Assembly (NCBI RefSeq): GCF_020164955.1
Contig: NZ_JAIUHG010000030.1
Coordinates: forward strand, 1 to 64,000
Reading direction: 5' to 3'
Origin: Mesorhizobium sp. CA8
GTDB lineage: Bacteria; Pseudomonadota; Alphaproteobacteria; Rhizobiales; Rhizobiaceae
DNA length: 64,000 nucleotides
Positions 8,963 through 17,789 of the stretch are shown here, piece by piece (the first letter of the stretch is position 1; every line of letters begins with the position of its first letter). Position numbers and translations under genes: made by a program. The notes below the pieces were generated by a model. The model was not told the origin of the DNA and searched no databases. It saw only the letters and a list, made by a program, of their open reading frames with translations.

Positions 8963-9739
8963 TTAGCAGTTCCCTTCAAGCAGAGGGATCGGGGCAGGAT
9001 TGATCGGCTGGTACTGCGCCAGTCTTTCCAGTCCCGCGGAGTCGCTCAACACAATCAGCCGCGCGTTGCTGCTGATCAGCTGTTCGGCTCGCAGCTGCTG
9101 CATGACGCGGTTGAGATGCGGTACGCTCAGCCCGAGGGCGTCCGCCATGACTTGCTGGGAGAAGGGCAGATCAAAACTCGTCTCCTGCGCCAGACCCACC
9201 TCGAAAAGGCGCGCATGAACCTCAAGCAAAAGGTGAGCCAACCGCTCTATCGGTGTGCGCCTGCCGAGGCTGACGATGTGCTCTGCATAGCTCGCTGCCT
9301 CTTGTGCTGCCAGCCAGCTGAGCACCAAGCCAAATTGTGGCTGTTCGTAGCAGAGACGGGTGTAGCAATCGAGCCCACACACGGTATAGGTCAGATCCGT
9401 CAGCGCCTCGACGGCATAGGTGGACTGATCGAAAAAGCTCACCGGAAAGCCGATCACGTCACCGGGCAGGATGAGCTTGAGAATTTGGCGCTTGCCGCTC
9501 CGGAGCAGCCTGTAGCGTATGGCGTAGCCACCATGGACAAAGCACAGGCTCCGAAACGGGGAACCTTGGATGACGAGTTCTTGCCGTTTCTTGACACAAA
9601 CGTCGCGTTCGAAAATCGCTTCAAGCGCTGCGACGTCGGCCGCGTTCAGTTTCATGACGCGGGTCAGTCTGGTCTTGATCGCATGACCGTTCAGCAGCAT
9701 GCAGCGTCCGATGTCGAAGGTCCTTGCCCACCGCATCAT
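8963..9739 (-). CDS. Crp/Fnr family transcriptional regulator
   Basis: A 258-residue regulator with an N-terminal cyclic-nucleotide-binding-type beta-roll (about residues 45-145, motif LILPGDVIGFPVSFF) and a C-terminal winged helix (LPFSQQVMADALGLSVPHLNRVMQQL, residues about 195-220, the recognition helix in SVPHLNRVM). No N-terminal Cys cluster for an iron-sulfur centre is seen, so it is not a classical FNR. ATG codons at 9739 and 9700 are both possible starts. It is divergent from the amino-acid-type ABC importer and may control it; this is inference from layout. Confidence 0.85.
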   Translation of the reverse strand: MMRWARTFDIGRCMLLNGHAIKTRLTRVMKLNAADVAALEAIFERDVCVKKRQELVIQGSPFRSLCFVHGGYAIRYRLLRSGKRQILKLILPGDVIGFPVSFFDQSTYAVEALTDLTYTVCGLDCYTRLCYEQPQFGLVLSWLAAQEAASYAEHIVSLGRRTPIERLAHLLLEVHARLFEVGLAQETSFDLPFSQQVMADALGLSVPHLNRVMQQLRAEQLISSNARLIVLSDSAGLERLAQYQPINPAPIPLLEGNC

Positions 9740-9913
9740 GCGGCGACTTGTTAATCTAAATCATTAATCGAAATCATCCAACGAAAGTTGCATTGACCGA
9801 GCGGTCCACGCGGCTGCGAATGGCTTGTGCCATCCGACTTGTTTTTCCTGTTGGTCGGATGAATTGGGGCAACAACGAAGCCCCAGGGCTTTCAGCCTAG
9901 GGAGGAAAATTCG

Positions 9914-11269
9914 ATGCCATTCAACGATGACAACCGAGCCGGCCTGTCTCGCCGCACTTTGCTGCACGCCGGTGCTGGCCTCGCGGGCAGCATGATGCTG
10001 CCTTCGCCGCTCATCAGCCCGGCCTCTGCCGCCAGCGACCAGCCGGCGCTGGGCACATGGCCGGCTGGATCGCAAGGCGATACGGTCTATATCGGTGCTA
10101 CCGTGCCGCGCACCGGCGCCTATGCCGTCCAGGGCGAGGACGAGCTCAAGGGCATGCAACTGGCCGTCGAACACATCAACGAGGGGAATGACCTGCTCAA
10201 GCAGATCGCGCCGAAGATCGACAAAGGCGTGCTCGGCAAGAAAGTGGCCCTGGTCGTTGCCGACTCGGCCGCCAAACCCAACAATGCTGTGCAGTCGCAG
10301 CAGACCTTCATCAACGACAACAAGATAATCGCCATGACGGGATCTACCTCTTCCGCAGTGGCGGTTGCACTCAATAAGTTCGCCCAGCGCGAGAAGATCC
10401 TATATCTGGTGGCAATCTCCGGCTCCAACGACACCACCGGGAAGGACTGCGCTCGCTATTCGTTCCGCCAGTGCGTCTATGGAGAGACCTGCGCCAATGC
10501 GATCGGCCCGGTGCTGGTCAAGAACTTCGGCAAAGGCAAGAAGGCGGCATTCATGACGCCCGACTACACCTACGGCCACACGGTCACCAAGTCGGTCAAT
10601 GACTATCTTACCTCCCAAGGCGGCTGGGAAATGGTCACCAACCAGATTTCCCCGCTCGGAACGCAGGACTTCAGCCAGTATCTCACCAACATCGCCAATT
10701 CCGGCGCTGAGTTCATCGTCAACGTCAACTGGGGCCGCGATGCCGTGCTTTCGGTGCAGCAGGCAAAGCAGTTCGGCCTGACGCCAACCATGAAGATGGT
10801 GATCCCCTACCAAATTCCGTTTCTGGCAAAAGAAGTCGGCCCGGACCTGACCGAGGGGGTCTTCGCCGCCACGGACTTCTGGTGGACGATGGAGGACAAA
10901 TATCCGCTTGCGAAAGCCTTCGTCGATGCCTTCCAGAAGAAGTACGATTACCGGCCCGAATGGGGTGCGGAGAACGCCTACATGCAATTCGCCATCTGGG
11001 CGCGGATGGTTTCTGAAGCCGGCACTTTCTATCCGCCGGACGTCATCAAGCAGTATGAAAAGGGCGAGACTTTCCCCTCGATGGTCGGAGACGTCAAATT
11101 CCGAGCCGAGGACCACCAGCTCATCCGTCCCGTCGTCATCGTCCGCGGCAAGGCTGCCAAGGACATGAAGAACGCGGAAGACTTCTGGGATGTCGTGGAG
11201 ATCGTGCCTGGCGAAGGGTTGATGCAGAAGCCGGATGCGTTTGGCTGCCAACTCGGTGACTACACCTGA
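9914..11269 (+). CDS. Branched-chain amino acid-type ABC substrate-binding protein
   Basis: Periplasmic binding protein of the Leu/Ile/Val or amide/urea group (type I fold), 451 residues. The N-terminus carries a twin-arginine-like signal (LSRRTLLHAGAGLAGSMML) ending near residue 40 at SPASAAS. The mature part has the family start VYIGATVPRTGAYAVQGEDEL and the SGSNDTTG ligand-loop region. A strong GGGAGG site precedes the ATG. It is followed by permease and ATPase genes that complete the importer. The substrate cannot be told from sequence; a Tat signal is less common in this family. Confidence 0.9.
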   Translation: MPFNDDNRAGLSRRTLLHAGAGLAGSMMLPSPLISPASAASDQPALGTWPAGSQGDTVYIGATVPRTGAYAVQGEDELKGMQLAVEHINEGNDLLKQIAPKIDKGVLGKKVALVVADSAAKPNNAVQSQQTFINDNKIIAMTGSTSSAVAVALNKFAQREKILYLVAISGSNDTTGKDCARYSFRQCVYGETCANAIGPVLVKNFGKGKKAAFMTPDYTYGHTVTKSVNDYLTSQGGWEMVTNQISPLGTQDFSQYLTNIANSGAEFIVNVNWGRDAVLSVQQAKQFGLTPTMKMVIPYQIPFLAKEVGPDLTEGVFAATDFWWTMEDKYPLAKAFVDAFQKKYDYRPEWGAENAYMQFAIWARMVSEAGTFYPPDVIKQYEKGETFPSMVGDVKFRAEDHQLIRPVVIVRGKAAKDMKNAEDFWDVVEIVPGEGLMQKPDAFGCQLGDYT

Positions 11270-11443
11270 CGCTCACGACAATCCTCTTCGCATCGCCGGC
11301 GCCAACAAGGATCGTCGCTGCGTCACGGCCAGCTCAAAAGTACGCGAAGCAATGTGTTCGCGCACTGAGCTCTGGCCGAGCGACAGTCGCGGGGCAGTCG
11401 GCGATGCGACAGGCAATTCGTCAACCTCACTTCGGGCGGCAGC

Positions 11444-12319
11444 GTGATCAATTGGGCTAATTTCCTATCGCAATGCTTCAACGGTCTGGTGCTTGGCGGG
11501 CTGCTGGCGCTGATTTCGTCCGGCCTGACGATCATCTACGGCACCCTCGGCGTCCTGAACCTGGCGCATGGTGCGATGTTCATGCTCGGCGGATATGCCG
11601 GCTGGGTGGCCTATGACTACACAGGCTCTTTCATCGTCGCGCTGATCGCCGGCTCGCTTTTCGTCATGCTGGTCGGCGTGCTGATGGAGAGGCTGATCAT
11701 TCGCTATTTCTACTCGCGTCCGCAGGAGGATCAGATCCTGGTTACCTTCGGTCTCGGCATCGTCTTCGTCGAGACGGTACGCTTCTTCTTCGGCAGCCTG
11801 TCGAAGACGGTGCCGCCGCCGGCGCTGTTCCAGGGCATCACCAATCTCGGTTTCATGGTTTATCCGACCTATCGCCTCGCCTCGCTCGGCATTGTCACGG
11901 TGGCGCTGCTGGCGCTCTATCTCGTCCTCTACCGCACCCGCCTCGGCATGATCGTGCGTGCCGGCATAGAGGACTCCGTCATGGTCGGATCGCTGGGGAT
12001 CGACGTCTACAAGGTGTTCATGCTGGTGTTCGGCATTGGCGCCATGGCGGCTGGCTTCGCCGGCATCGTCAATGCGCCGGTGGTGTCGATCGCGCCGGAC
12101 GTTGGCGAGGCAATCCTGGTACAGACCTTCGTCGTCGTCGTCATCGGCGGTGTCGGATCGTTCCCGGGTGCGGTGCTGGGCGGCATCATCGCCGGCGAGA
12201 TCATCTCCATCACCTCGATGTTCAACCCTGGCTATGCGTATGTCATGCTTTTCGTGGCGATGACCGTCGTGCTGGTATGGCGTCCTTACGGACTGCTTGG
12301 CGCGGCAGGGCGCGAGTGA
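11444..12319 (+). CDS. livH: Branched-chain amino acid-type ABC permease (LivH-like)
   Basis: Inner-membrane permease, 291 residues and about eight membrane segments, starting at GTG 11444. Signature features are FNGLVLGGLLALISSGLT near the start and GGVGSFPGAVLGG in the cytoplasmic loop that meets the ATPase. The 174-base gap after the binding-protein gene shows no terminator. The next gene starts 13 bases after the stop. Together they make a heterodimeric LivH/LivM channel. Confidence 0.9.
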   Translation: MINWANFLSQCFNGLVLGGLLALISSGLTIIYGTLGVLNLAHGAMFMLGGYAGWVAYDYTGSFIVALIAGSLFVMLVGVLMERLIIRYFYSRPQEDQILVTFGLGIVFVETVRFFFGSLSKTVPPPALFQGITNLGFMVYPTYRLASLGIVTVALLALYLVLYRTRLGMIVRAGIEDSVMVGSLGIDVYKVFMLVFGIGAMAAGFAGIVNAPVVSIAPDVGEAILVQTFVVVVIGGVGSFPGAVLGGIIAGEIISITSMFNPGYAYVMLFVAMTVVLVWRPYGLLGAAGRE

Positions 12320-12332
12320 ACGCGGTCCGCTG

Positions 12333-14174
12333 ATGAACCAGAAGCATCCCTTTCTCGTCGTCGAGGTGCTGACAGCGATCGCGTTGATCGCCGCACCCTT
12401 CATCCTGCCGCACCTCGGCTTCGCACCGACAACCATCAATCGCATCCTGATCTGGGGGCTGTTCGGGCTCGGATTCGACATCCTTTTCGGCTACACTGGC
12501 CTGCTTTCCTTCGGTCAGTCCGCCTTCTTCGGTACCGGCGGCATGTTCGCTGCCTATCTGTTGACCGAACTGGACTTTCCTTACGTCATGGGCGCAATCA
12601 TCTTAGGCGCCATCGTCGCCGGCCTGGCCGGCTACCTTGTTGGGCTTGTCGCGCTCAGGCGGACAGGCATCTATTTCGCCATGATCACTGTGGCGATTTC
12701 GGAAGTTTTCTTTTTCGTCGAATTCAACCCGCTGTCTCGCTACACCGGAGGCGAGAATGGCCTGCCGGGCGTGCCGACGCCGAGTGTATTTCTTGGGTTC
12801 ACCACGCTGACGTTCCATTCCGACAGGGCCATGTACGTTTTCCTGGCGTTCTGGTATTTCGTCGGCCTGGTGGTAGCGCTTCGCATCGTGCGTTCGCCGG
12901 TTGGGGCGATCCTTTCTGCCATCCGCGACAATCCGCTGCGTGCGGCGGCACTCGGCCACAACATCCACGCCTATAAGCACACTGCCTTCGTGGCAGCCGC
13001 GATCTACGCCGGCTTTGCCGGCGGACTGCTTGGCGTGATGCAGGGATTCATGCCGCCGGACGCTTTCATGTTCGACACTTCAGGCCAACTCGTCATGCAA
13101 ACTGCAATAGGCGGAGCCGGGTCGTTGTTCGGGCCGCTGATCGGCGCGACGGTGTGGCTTTTCCTCAGCGATTTCTTCCAGAACACACTACACCTGGGCG
13201 CGACATGGAAGCTGGTTCTCGGCATCGTGTTCGTGCTGCTTGTCGTTTTTCTGAGGCGCGGCATCGTCGGCGCCATTGCGGATCTCTACCGCATGGCTAA
13301 AGGCGCAAGGAACGCGACGGAACCGGCCGAGAAGCCGATGGCCGCCCCGGTGATCACGCCGGTTGCCACCGAGGCGTTGCTGCCGCCACCCCGTCCGACG
13401 CACAGCGCTTCCAGCCCTATCCTTCGGGCTACGGGTTTGAGCAAGCGCTACGGTGGTCTGATGGCCAATAGCGATATCGATTTCACGGTCAATCATGGGG
13501 AAATCCGCGGTATCATCGGTCCCAACGGCGCCGGTAAAAGCACGTTCTTCAAGATGCTTACCTGTGAGGTCCCGCCAAGCTCGGGCAAGATCATGTTCGA
13601 GGATCGTGACATTACCGGCATGAGCGTGACGGACGTCTGCCAACTCGGACTGACCAAAAGCTATCAGATCAACCAGCTCTTCGATCGGCTGACCGTCGGT
13701 CAAAACCTCACGATTGCTGCACTCGGCGAAATCCGAGGCAAATTCAGACTGGACCTTTTCCGCAACATCCACAAAATCCCTGGCCTTGCCGAGCAGGTGG
13801 AGCGCACGCTGGCTCTGGTGAACCTGATGCACCGCCTGGACACGCCGGTTTCGGATCTCGCCTATGGCGAGAAGCGGCGGCTGGAGATCGGGCTAGCGCT
13901 CGCGACCTCGCCGAGCCTGCTGTTGCTGGACGAGCCGCTTGCCGGCATGAGCCCGAGCGAACGCATCGAGACGGTGGCCCTGTTGAAGTCGATCGCGCGC
14001 GGTCGCACGATGATCATCATCGATCATGACGTAGATTCCCTGTTCGAACTGGTCGAAACGGTCACTGTTCTGCAAGAGGGCCGCGTGCTCGTTCATGGCA
14101 CGCCCCAAGAGATTAAGTTCAATCCCCAGGTTCAGGAAGCCTATCTCGGCGGCGTCCACGGAGAGATGGCATGA
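12333..14174 (+). CDS. Fused ABC permease-ATPase (LivM-LivG)
   Basis: One 613-residue polypeptide joins the second permease to its ATPase. Residues 1 to about 330 are LivM-like (GYTGLLSFGQSAFFGTGG; GGAGSLFGPLIGA). A Pro/Ala/Thr-rich linker follows (about 335-370), then a LivG ATPase with Walker A GPNGAGKSTFF, signature LAYGEKRRLEIGLALA, Walker B SLLLLDEPLAG and the LivG-type switch IIDHDVDSLF. The ATG at 12333 is used; an in-frame upstream ATG overlaps livH. Such fusions occur in other rhizobial Liv systems. The stop overlaps livF by four bases. Confidence 0.9.
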   Translation: MNQKHPFLVVEVLTAIALIAAPFILPHLGFAPTTINRILIWGLFGLGFDILFGYTGLLSFGQSAFFGTGGMFAAYLLTELDFPYVMGAIILGAIVAGLAGYLVGLVALRRTGIYFAMITVAISEVFFFVEFNPLSRYTGGENGLPGVPTPSVFLGFTTLTFHSDRAMYVFLAFWYFVGLVVALRIVRSPVGAILSAIRDNPLRAAALGHNIHAYKHTAFVAAAIYAGFAGGLLGVMQGFMPPDAFMFDTSGQLVMQTAIGGAGSLFGPLIGATVWLFLSDFFQNTLHLGATWKLVLGIVFVLLVVFLRRGIVGAIADLYRMAKGARNATEPAEKPMAAPVITPVATEALLPPPRPTHSASSPILRATGLSKRYGGLMANSDIDFTVNHGEIRGIIGPNGAGKSTFFKMLTCEVPPSSGKIMFEDRDITGMSVTDVCQLGLTKSYQINQLFDRLTVGQNLTIAALGEIRGKFRLDLFRNIHKIPGLAEQVERTLALVNLMHRLDTPVSDLAYGEKRRLEIGLALATSPSLLLLDEPLAGMSPSERIETVALLKSIARGRTMIIIDHDVDSLFELVETVTVLQEGRVLVHGTPQEIKFNPQVQEAYLGGVHGEMA

Positions 14175-14869
14175 GCCTTCTCGAAGTCAAAGGACTGAAT
14201 AGCTACTACGGGGACAGCCATATTCTGTTCGACGTATCGCTACGCGTGGAGAAGAACGAGGTTGTCGCGCTTCTCGGCCGCAACGGCGCCGGAAAGTCCA
14301 CGACCCTCAAGAGTCTGATGGGTATCGTCGCGCCGCGTTCAGGCAGCCTCAAGCTCGGCGGCGAGGAACTGGCGGGCAAAAAGGCGCACAGCATCGCCCG
14401 GATCGGTATGCAGCTGGTGCACGAGGAGCGGCGCATTTTCGGCAGCCTGAATGTTGAGGAGAACCTGATCCTCGCCGGCCTGACAGCCGAGAACAGGTGG
14501 CCCCTCGAGAGAATTTACGAGATGTTTCCGCGTCTGAAAGAGCGGCGCGCCAGCCGCGGGACTGACCTCTCCGGCGGCGAACAGCAGATGCTGGCGATTG
14601 CCCGCGCGCTCGTACGTGACCCCAAGATCATACTGCTCGACGAGCCGTTCGAAGGGCTTGCGCCGGTGATCGTCCAGGATCTCGTCAAAGCTTGTCGCGA
14701 ACTTGCCGAGGCCGGGCGGACCATGGTCCTGGTGGAACAGAATCTTGCCGCAACGCTGGCGCTTGCACAGCGCGTTTATATCATCAACAACGGGCACATC
14801 GCCCAGGAATGGACGGCAGCCGAGGTCAAGGCCAGGCCCGAACTCCTGCAACGCTACCTCGGGGTTTGA
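14171..14869 (+). CDS. livF: Branched-chain amino acid-type ABC ATPase (LivF-like)
   Basis: A 232-residue ATPase with Walker A GRNGAGKST, signature LSGGEQQMLAIARAL, Walker B IILLDEPFEGL and the LivF-specific VLVEQNLAATLALAQR. Length is normal. ATGA overlap with the upstream fusion gene indicates coupling. It pairs with the LivG half of the fusion to power the importer. No clear terminator follows; the next 180 bases contain no gene. Confidence 0.92.
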   Translation: MSLLEVKGLNSYYGDSHILFDVSLRVEKNEVVALLGRNGAGKSTTLKSLMGIVAPRSGSLKLGGEELAGKKAHSIARIGMQLVHEERRIFGSLNVEENLILAGLTAENRWPLERIYEMFPRLKERRASRGTDLSGGEQQMLAIARALVRDPKIILLDEPFEGLAPVIVQDLVKACRELAEAGRTMVLVEQNLAATLALAQRVYIINNGHIAQEWTAAEVKARPELLQRYLGV

Positions 14870-15048
14870 TGGGAGCTGTCCGCGCAAGTAGCGGAAAACC
14901 AATTCGCTCGCAGGTCGCGTAACGCGAGTTTCCCAACCAGGCCCGAGCTTTTGCCGTGGTGTTCTTTGGAGAAGCAGGCCAGCTGTCTATCCACAGGCCT
15001 GGACCGATCCGATGAGAGCGGAAATTCTCCTTCCTGCTGTAATTCCAT

Positions 15049-15287
15049 TCAATAGTCCCGAATGTCGACGAGACGGCTGCCTCGGACAGTAGCCACCACG
15101 AGCCGGCCGTTCGGATGGTATTTCGGTAATGCCGCCGCCTGATCTTCTATGGTTGCACCATCAATTCCGCATAACGCACCCCGAGCAACCAATTCTGGCC
15201 AATCCTGTCGCCCACGACGGCAATGTAGTCCCCGTCGGCCGGGTAACCCATCAAGCCTATCTGCTCATATTCTTCCAGTTCGCGCAT
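15049..15287 (-). pseudogene. Frameshifted copy of the small WLLG-containing protein
   Basis: Reading begins at ATG 15287 (GGAGAG upstream) and gives RELEEYEQIGLMGYPADGDY and QNWLLG, then runs into TAG at 15147. A second frame carries the rest (CGIDGATIEDQAAALPKYHP, ending DIRDY at 15049). The intact paralogue at 21801-22139 shows that one G is missing from a G-run (C-run at 15179-15182 on the plus strand). It is either a decayed duplicate or a homopolymer sequencing error. It sits downstream of a zinc-ribbon gene, the same order as at the second locus. Confidence 0.75.
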
Positions 15288-15361
15288 GTTCGTTTACATC
15301 TCTCCGAAGGACATCGATTTCAAATCTATGGGTGGCAAGATCCCGCGCCTGTCGTGGGCGA

Positions 15362-15420
15362 CCCGGCACCACCCCAACGGGTGCCGGGCCGCAAGGAAGT
15401 GCCCGCGCGGTCGCACTTCC
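15362..15420. other. Two tandem hairpins between the zinc-ribbon and WLLG genes
   Basis: CCCGGCACC (15362-15370) pairs with GGTGCCGGG (15380-15388), and GGAAGTGC (15395-15402) pairs with GCACTTCC (15413-15420). Neither is followed by a T-run on the minus strand, so they may act as RNA stabilisers or a weak attenuator. Related sequence occurs at 22150-22195 in the second locus. Confidence 0.55.
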
Positions 15421-15438
15421 TCGAACACACCTGGTGGG

Positions 15439-15732
15439 TCATCGAGAGCTGCTCGACCGAGGCATCGACGACTCGTTGGCGCAAGCCACGAGCGCAAGTT
15501 GTCGCGTGGCTCCGGCTTGTTGCCGGGCTTGAGACAGCCATACGGCTCTATGCTCCTGAGCAAGACCTCTCATGGCGGAGCGCGCCGCGGGGGTGATCTC
15601 GTACGCGCCGCAAAAGGCGCATTGGAACTCTGCCTGCCGGTGCGGCAGATCGGCTTCCAGGGTGGCTCCCTCACAAATCGGGCAAGTTGATGGATAATAT
15701 TTACGGCCTTTGTCAAACGGCAAAACGTTCAT
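15439..15732 (-). CDS. Small zinc-ribbon protein, copy 1
   Basis: A 97-residue product with two Cys pairs (STCPICEGATLEAD and EFQCAFCGAYEIT) that form a zinc-ribbon, then a helical region (MRGLAQEHRAVWLSQARQQ). The ATG at 15732 is chosen because the paralogue at 22215-22484 starts with the same MNVL sequence. Function is unknown; zinc binding is inferred from the Cys spacing. A conserved hairpin lies about 60 bases upstream, as also found upstream of the sigma-factor operon that contains the paralogue. Confidence 0.7.
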   Translation of the reverse strand: MNVLPFDKGRKYYPSTCPICEGATLEADLPHRQAEFQCAFCGAYEITPAARSAMRGLAQEHRAVWLSQARQQAGATRQLALVACANESSMPRSSSSR

Positions 15733-15790
15733 TCGCGGGCACCGCTTTTTTAGGATTAAGTTCTGTCGTACACTTGCGCACCCTCTAGCG

Positions 15791-15825
15791 GCCCAGCGGT
15801 TGCATGGAGACAACAACCGCTGGGC
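15791..15825. repeat. Hairpin element upstream of zinc-ribbon copy 1
   Basis: GCCCAGCGGTTG (15791-15802) and its exact complement at 15814-15825 form a 12-bp stem with an 11-base loop. The outer stem (GCCCAGCGG...CCGCTGGGC) and the bases after it (GAC, GGGAGCGT) recur at 23959-23993, at the same distance from the first gene of the related operon. Confidence 0.7.
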
Positions 15826-16470
15826 TGACGGGAGCGTCGTTCCGAACGCAAAGCGCTCGCCGTCATGACTCGGTCCGTTACCCCCGGTACCTCCTCCGAC
15901 AGGCATGCTGGGTTTGTCGGACAGGCCGAAGGTTCGCCCTTGCTGTTCGACTTACCAGGCAGGCGGGCGAACTATTCCCGGCCTGACGACGTTTTCTTGA
16001 AAATCTTTTGCAAGGAGAGCGCCGGGCCTGATCGCAGACGCCGAGGCCGACATGAAGGCCTGGACGGCTTCCGGGCCGGCGAATAGCGAACGGTACCTTC
16101 CGGAACAGCGATGTTGCGGAGTCTCACATAATCGCGGCGGCATGGAATAGTTTCGGATCGAGCTCGGTATATGCGGCAATGAGGTGAAGTTTGTCCGTGC
16201 TCGCCACTTTGTGCAATTTTCAGGTGCTCAGGCATAGCGTTTCTGGCGCTGCAATGTGGGACACGAACCCACGAGGATCTCCATCGACGCGCTCGAGATC
16301 GAAAGTTCTGCCACTCGGACCCGGCATCCCCCTGCCCCGCCTCTTGATCTGGGTCGCCCCCGCCAAGAAGACCTCACCATGTCGGTCGCTAGGCCGATCG
16401 CCACATGATCAGCGTCCACCCGGGCGCTGGAAACCAACCTGAAACACAGGCGTCTCAAAGGGAGGAAACT
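15826..16470. other. Intergenic stretch without a supported gene
   Basis: Apart from the ribosome-binding site GGGAGG for the next gene I see nothing with coding character. A short inverted repeat at 16256-16272 looks like a tRNA T-arm but lacks the rest of a tRNA. Confidence 0.5.
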
Positions 16471-16890
16471 ATGGAACAACCGCTTTCACAACGCTTCGAC
16501 GCTTACCGACCGTCCAAGACCCTGTGGTTCTGGACGGTCGTGTGTGCCGTTGTGCTGACGATGATCATCGGCTTCACGGCCGGAGGCTGGACGACGGCTG
16601 GAACGGCAGCCGAGATGGCCAAGACATCCGCCCTCAAGGCAAAGGCCGAGCTGGCAGCTAATCTCTGCGTCCAGAAATTCATTACAGCCTCCGATGCCAG
16701 CGACAACCTCGCCAAGCTGAAGGAAACCTCTTCTTATCAGCGAGACAGCTTCATCAGCGACGGCGGATGGGTGAAACTGGCCGGGATAAGGAGCGATGTG
16801 CCGGGTGCGGCGGATCTGTGTGCCGATAAACTGTCAGCGATGGACACTATCCCGACGAACGGCGTGGCTCAGGAGAACACCAAGAGCTGA
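16471..16890 (+). CDS. Conserved hypothetical single-span membrane protein
   Basis: A 139-residue product with one membrane segment at about residues 20-42 (TVVCAVVLTMIIGFTAGGW) and a helical soluble domain containing LAANLCVQKF and a second Cys (AADLCADKL). The start has a perfect GGGAGG site eight bases upstream. Proteins with the same FTAGGWTTAGTA border after the membrane helix are common in rhizobia and Bradyrhizobium, without assigned function. A DUF982 gene and an SH3-domain gene follow on the same strand. Confidence 0.7.
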   Translation: MEQPLSQRFDAYRPSKTLWFWTVVCAVVLTMIIGFTAGGWTTAGTAAEMAKTSALKAKAELAANLCVQKFITASDASDNLAKLKETSSYQRDSFISDGGWVKLAGIRSDVPGAADLCADKLSAMDTIPTNGVAQENTKS

Positions 16891-16952
16891 TGAGTTTGGT
16901 TTCGCCCGGCGGACGTTTGTCGCCGGGCGCAACTCGCGACGGAGGCGCAGCC

Positions 16953-17198
16953 ATGTATGAAGCGTGGTTTTCAAGGCCCGTGCCAGTGGCCACCGGCGTG
17001 TCCGGTGAGATCAACAACCTTTCCAATGCCAGGCAGGCCGTCGACCTCCTTTCCAACCACTGGCGAAGTGCGGGAAGCCCGAAGCATATGGCGGCGCTCA
17101 GGGCTTGCCGGCAAGCGATGAACGGTGGTATCGCGGCTGACGTCGCCAGGGACGCCTTGGTCGACGCGGCTCGAGAGGCCCATATGCTCGTCGAGTAA
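16953..17198 (+). CDS. DUF982 domain protein
   Basis: An 81-residue protein of the DUF982 family, found in many paralogues in rhizobia; function unknown. Family features are the start with an aromatic before PVPVATG, the AVDLLSNHW segment, the ALRACRQAMNGG turn, and the Ala-rich end helix (RDALVDAAREAHMLVE). The ATG at 16953 follows GGAGG; an upstream in-frame ATG at 16890 overlaps the previous stop and is less likely. Confidence 0.82.
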   Translation: MYEAWFSRPVPVATGVSGEINNLSNARQAVDLLSNHWRSAGSPKHMAALRACRQAMNGGIAADVARDALVDAAREAHMLVE

Positions 17199-17211
17199 GT
17201 TGCGCGTCGCC

Positions 17212-17775
17212 ATGGCAAAACGCGGAGCTCCGTTCGGCTTCCTGCCGGCCAGACGGCAAAATAGACCTCGCGGGCGGCTTGGTTTCGTCCGTGTCACCCT
17301 TGCTATTCTGTTGGTCGCAGCGTCGGCCAACGCCACGGGGGGCCGAGCAGAAGCTGGCTCGTTTCCCCTGCCTCGTTTTGTCTCGCTAAAGGCTTCCTCC
17401 GCCAATCTGCGTGTTGGGCCAGGTGTGGGCTATAGCATCAAATGGGTCTTCAAACGACGTGGCATCCCCCTGGAGATCTATCAGGAGTACGGCAATTGGC
17501 GCCGGGTGAGAGATTGGGACGGAAGCTCCGGCTGGATCCATCACTCGCTCCTGTCAGGACGCAGAACTGGCATCGTCGCTCCCTGGTCAAAAGATCGCCT
17601 CGCTTTGTATGCGAAGCCGGCGGCGGACAGCGCCATCGTTGCTTGGCTCGAGCCTCGCGTTGAGCTCAGGCTGAGCTGGTGCGACGGACAGTGGTGCGCG
17701 GTCGCGGCCGGTCCCTCAATGGGCTTTATCAAACAAGCGGGGCTGTGGGGCGTCTACCCCGGTGAAGTGCTCTAG
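17212..17775 (+). CDS. Secreted SH3-like domain protein
   Basis: A 187-residue protein starting at ATG 17212, with an Arg-rich N-terminus and a signal sequence (VTLAILLVAASANATG). A bacterial SH3 domain follows (FVSLKASSANLRVGPGVGY, then WVFKRRGIPLEIYQEYGNWRRVRDWDGSSGWIHHSLL), with a second weaker SH3-like repeat (DRLALYAKPAADSAIVAWLEP). Proteins of this type are periplasmic and may bind cell-wall polymers or peptides; the ligand is not known. It begins 14 bases after the DUF982 gene and may be in one transcript with it. Confidence 0.8.
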   Translation: MAKRGAPFGFLPARRQNRPRGRLGFVRVTLAILLVAASANATGGRAEAGSFPLPRFVSLKASSANLRVGPGVGYSIKWVFKRRGIPLEIYQEYGNWRRVRDWDGSSGWIHHSLLSGRRTGIVAPWSKDRLALYAKPAADSAIVAWLEPRVELRLSWCDGQWCAVAAGPSMGFIKQAGLWGVYPGEVL

Positions 17776-17789
17776 ATTGGTGACTCTAC

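Noticed and set aside
10400..11251. A 283-codon frame antisense to the ABC binding-protein gene
   Set aside because: Composition is that of an antisense shadow; the sense gene has a signal peptide and clear family motifs.
15972..16235. An 87-codon minus-strand frame between the zinc-ribbon gene and 16471
   Set aside because: Arg/Ser/Pro-rich chance frame in GC-rich DNA, no family and no ribosome-binding site.
16256..16272. tRNA T-arm-like hairpin on the minus strand (5-bp stem, 7-base loop TTCGTGT)
   Set aside because: The loop lacks the near-universal A58, and no acceptor, D or anticodon arms can be drawn around it.
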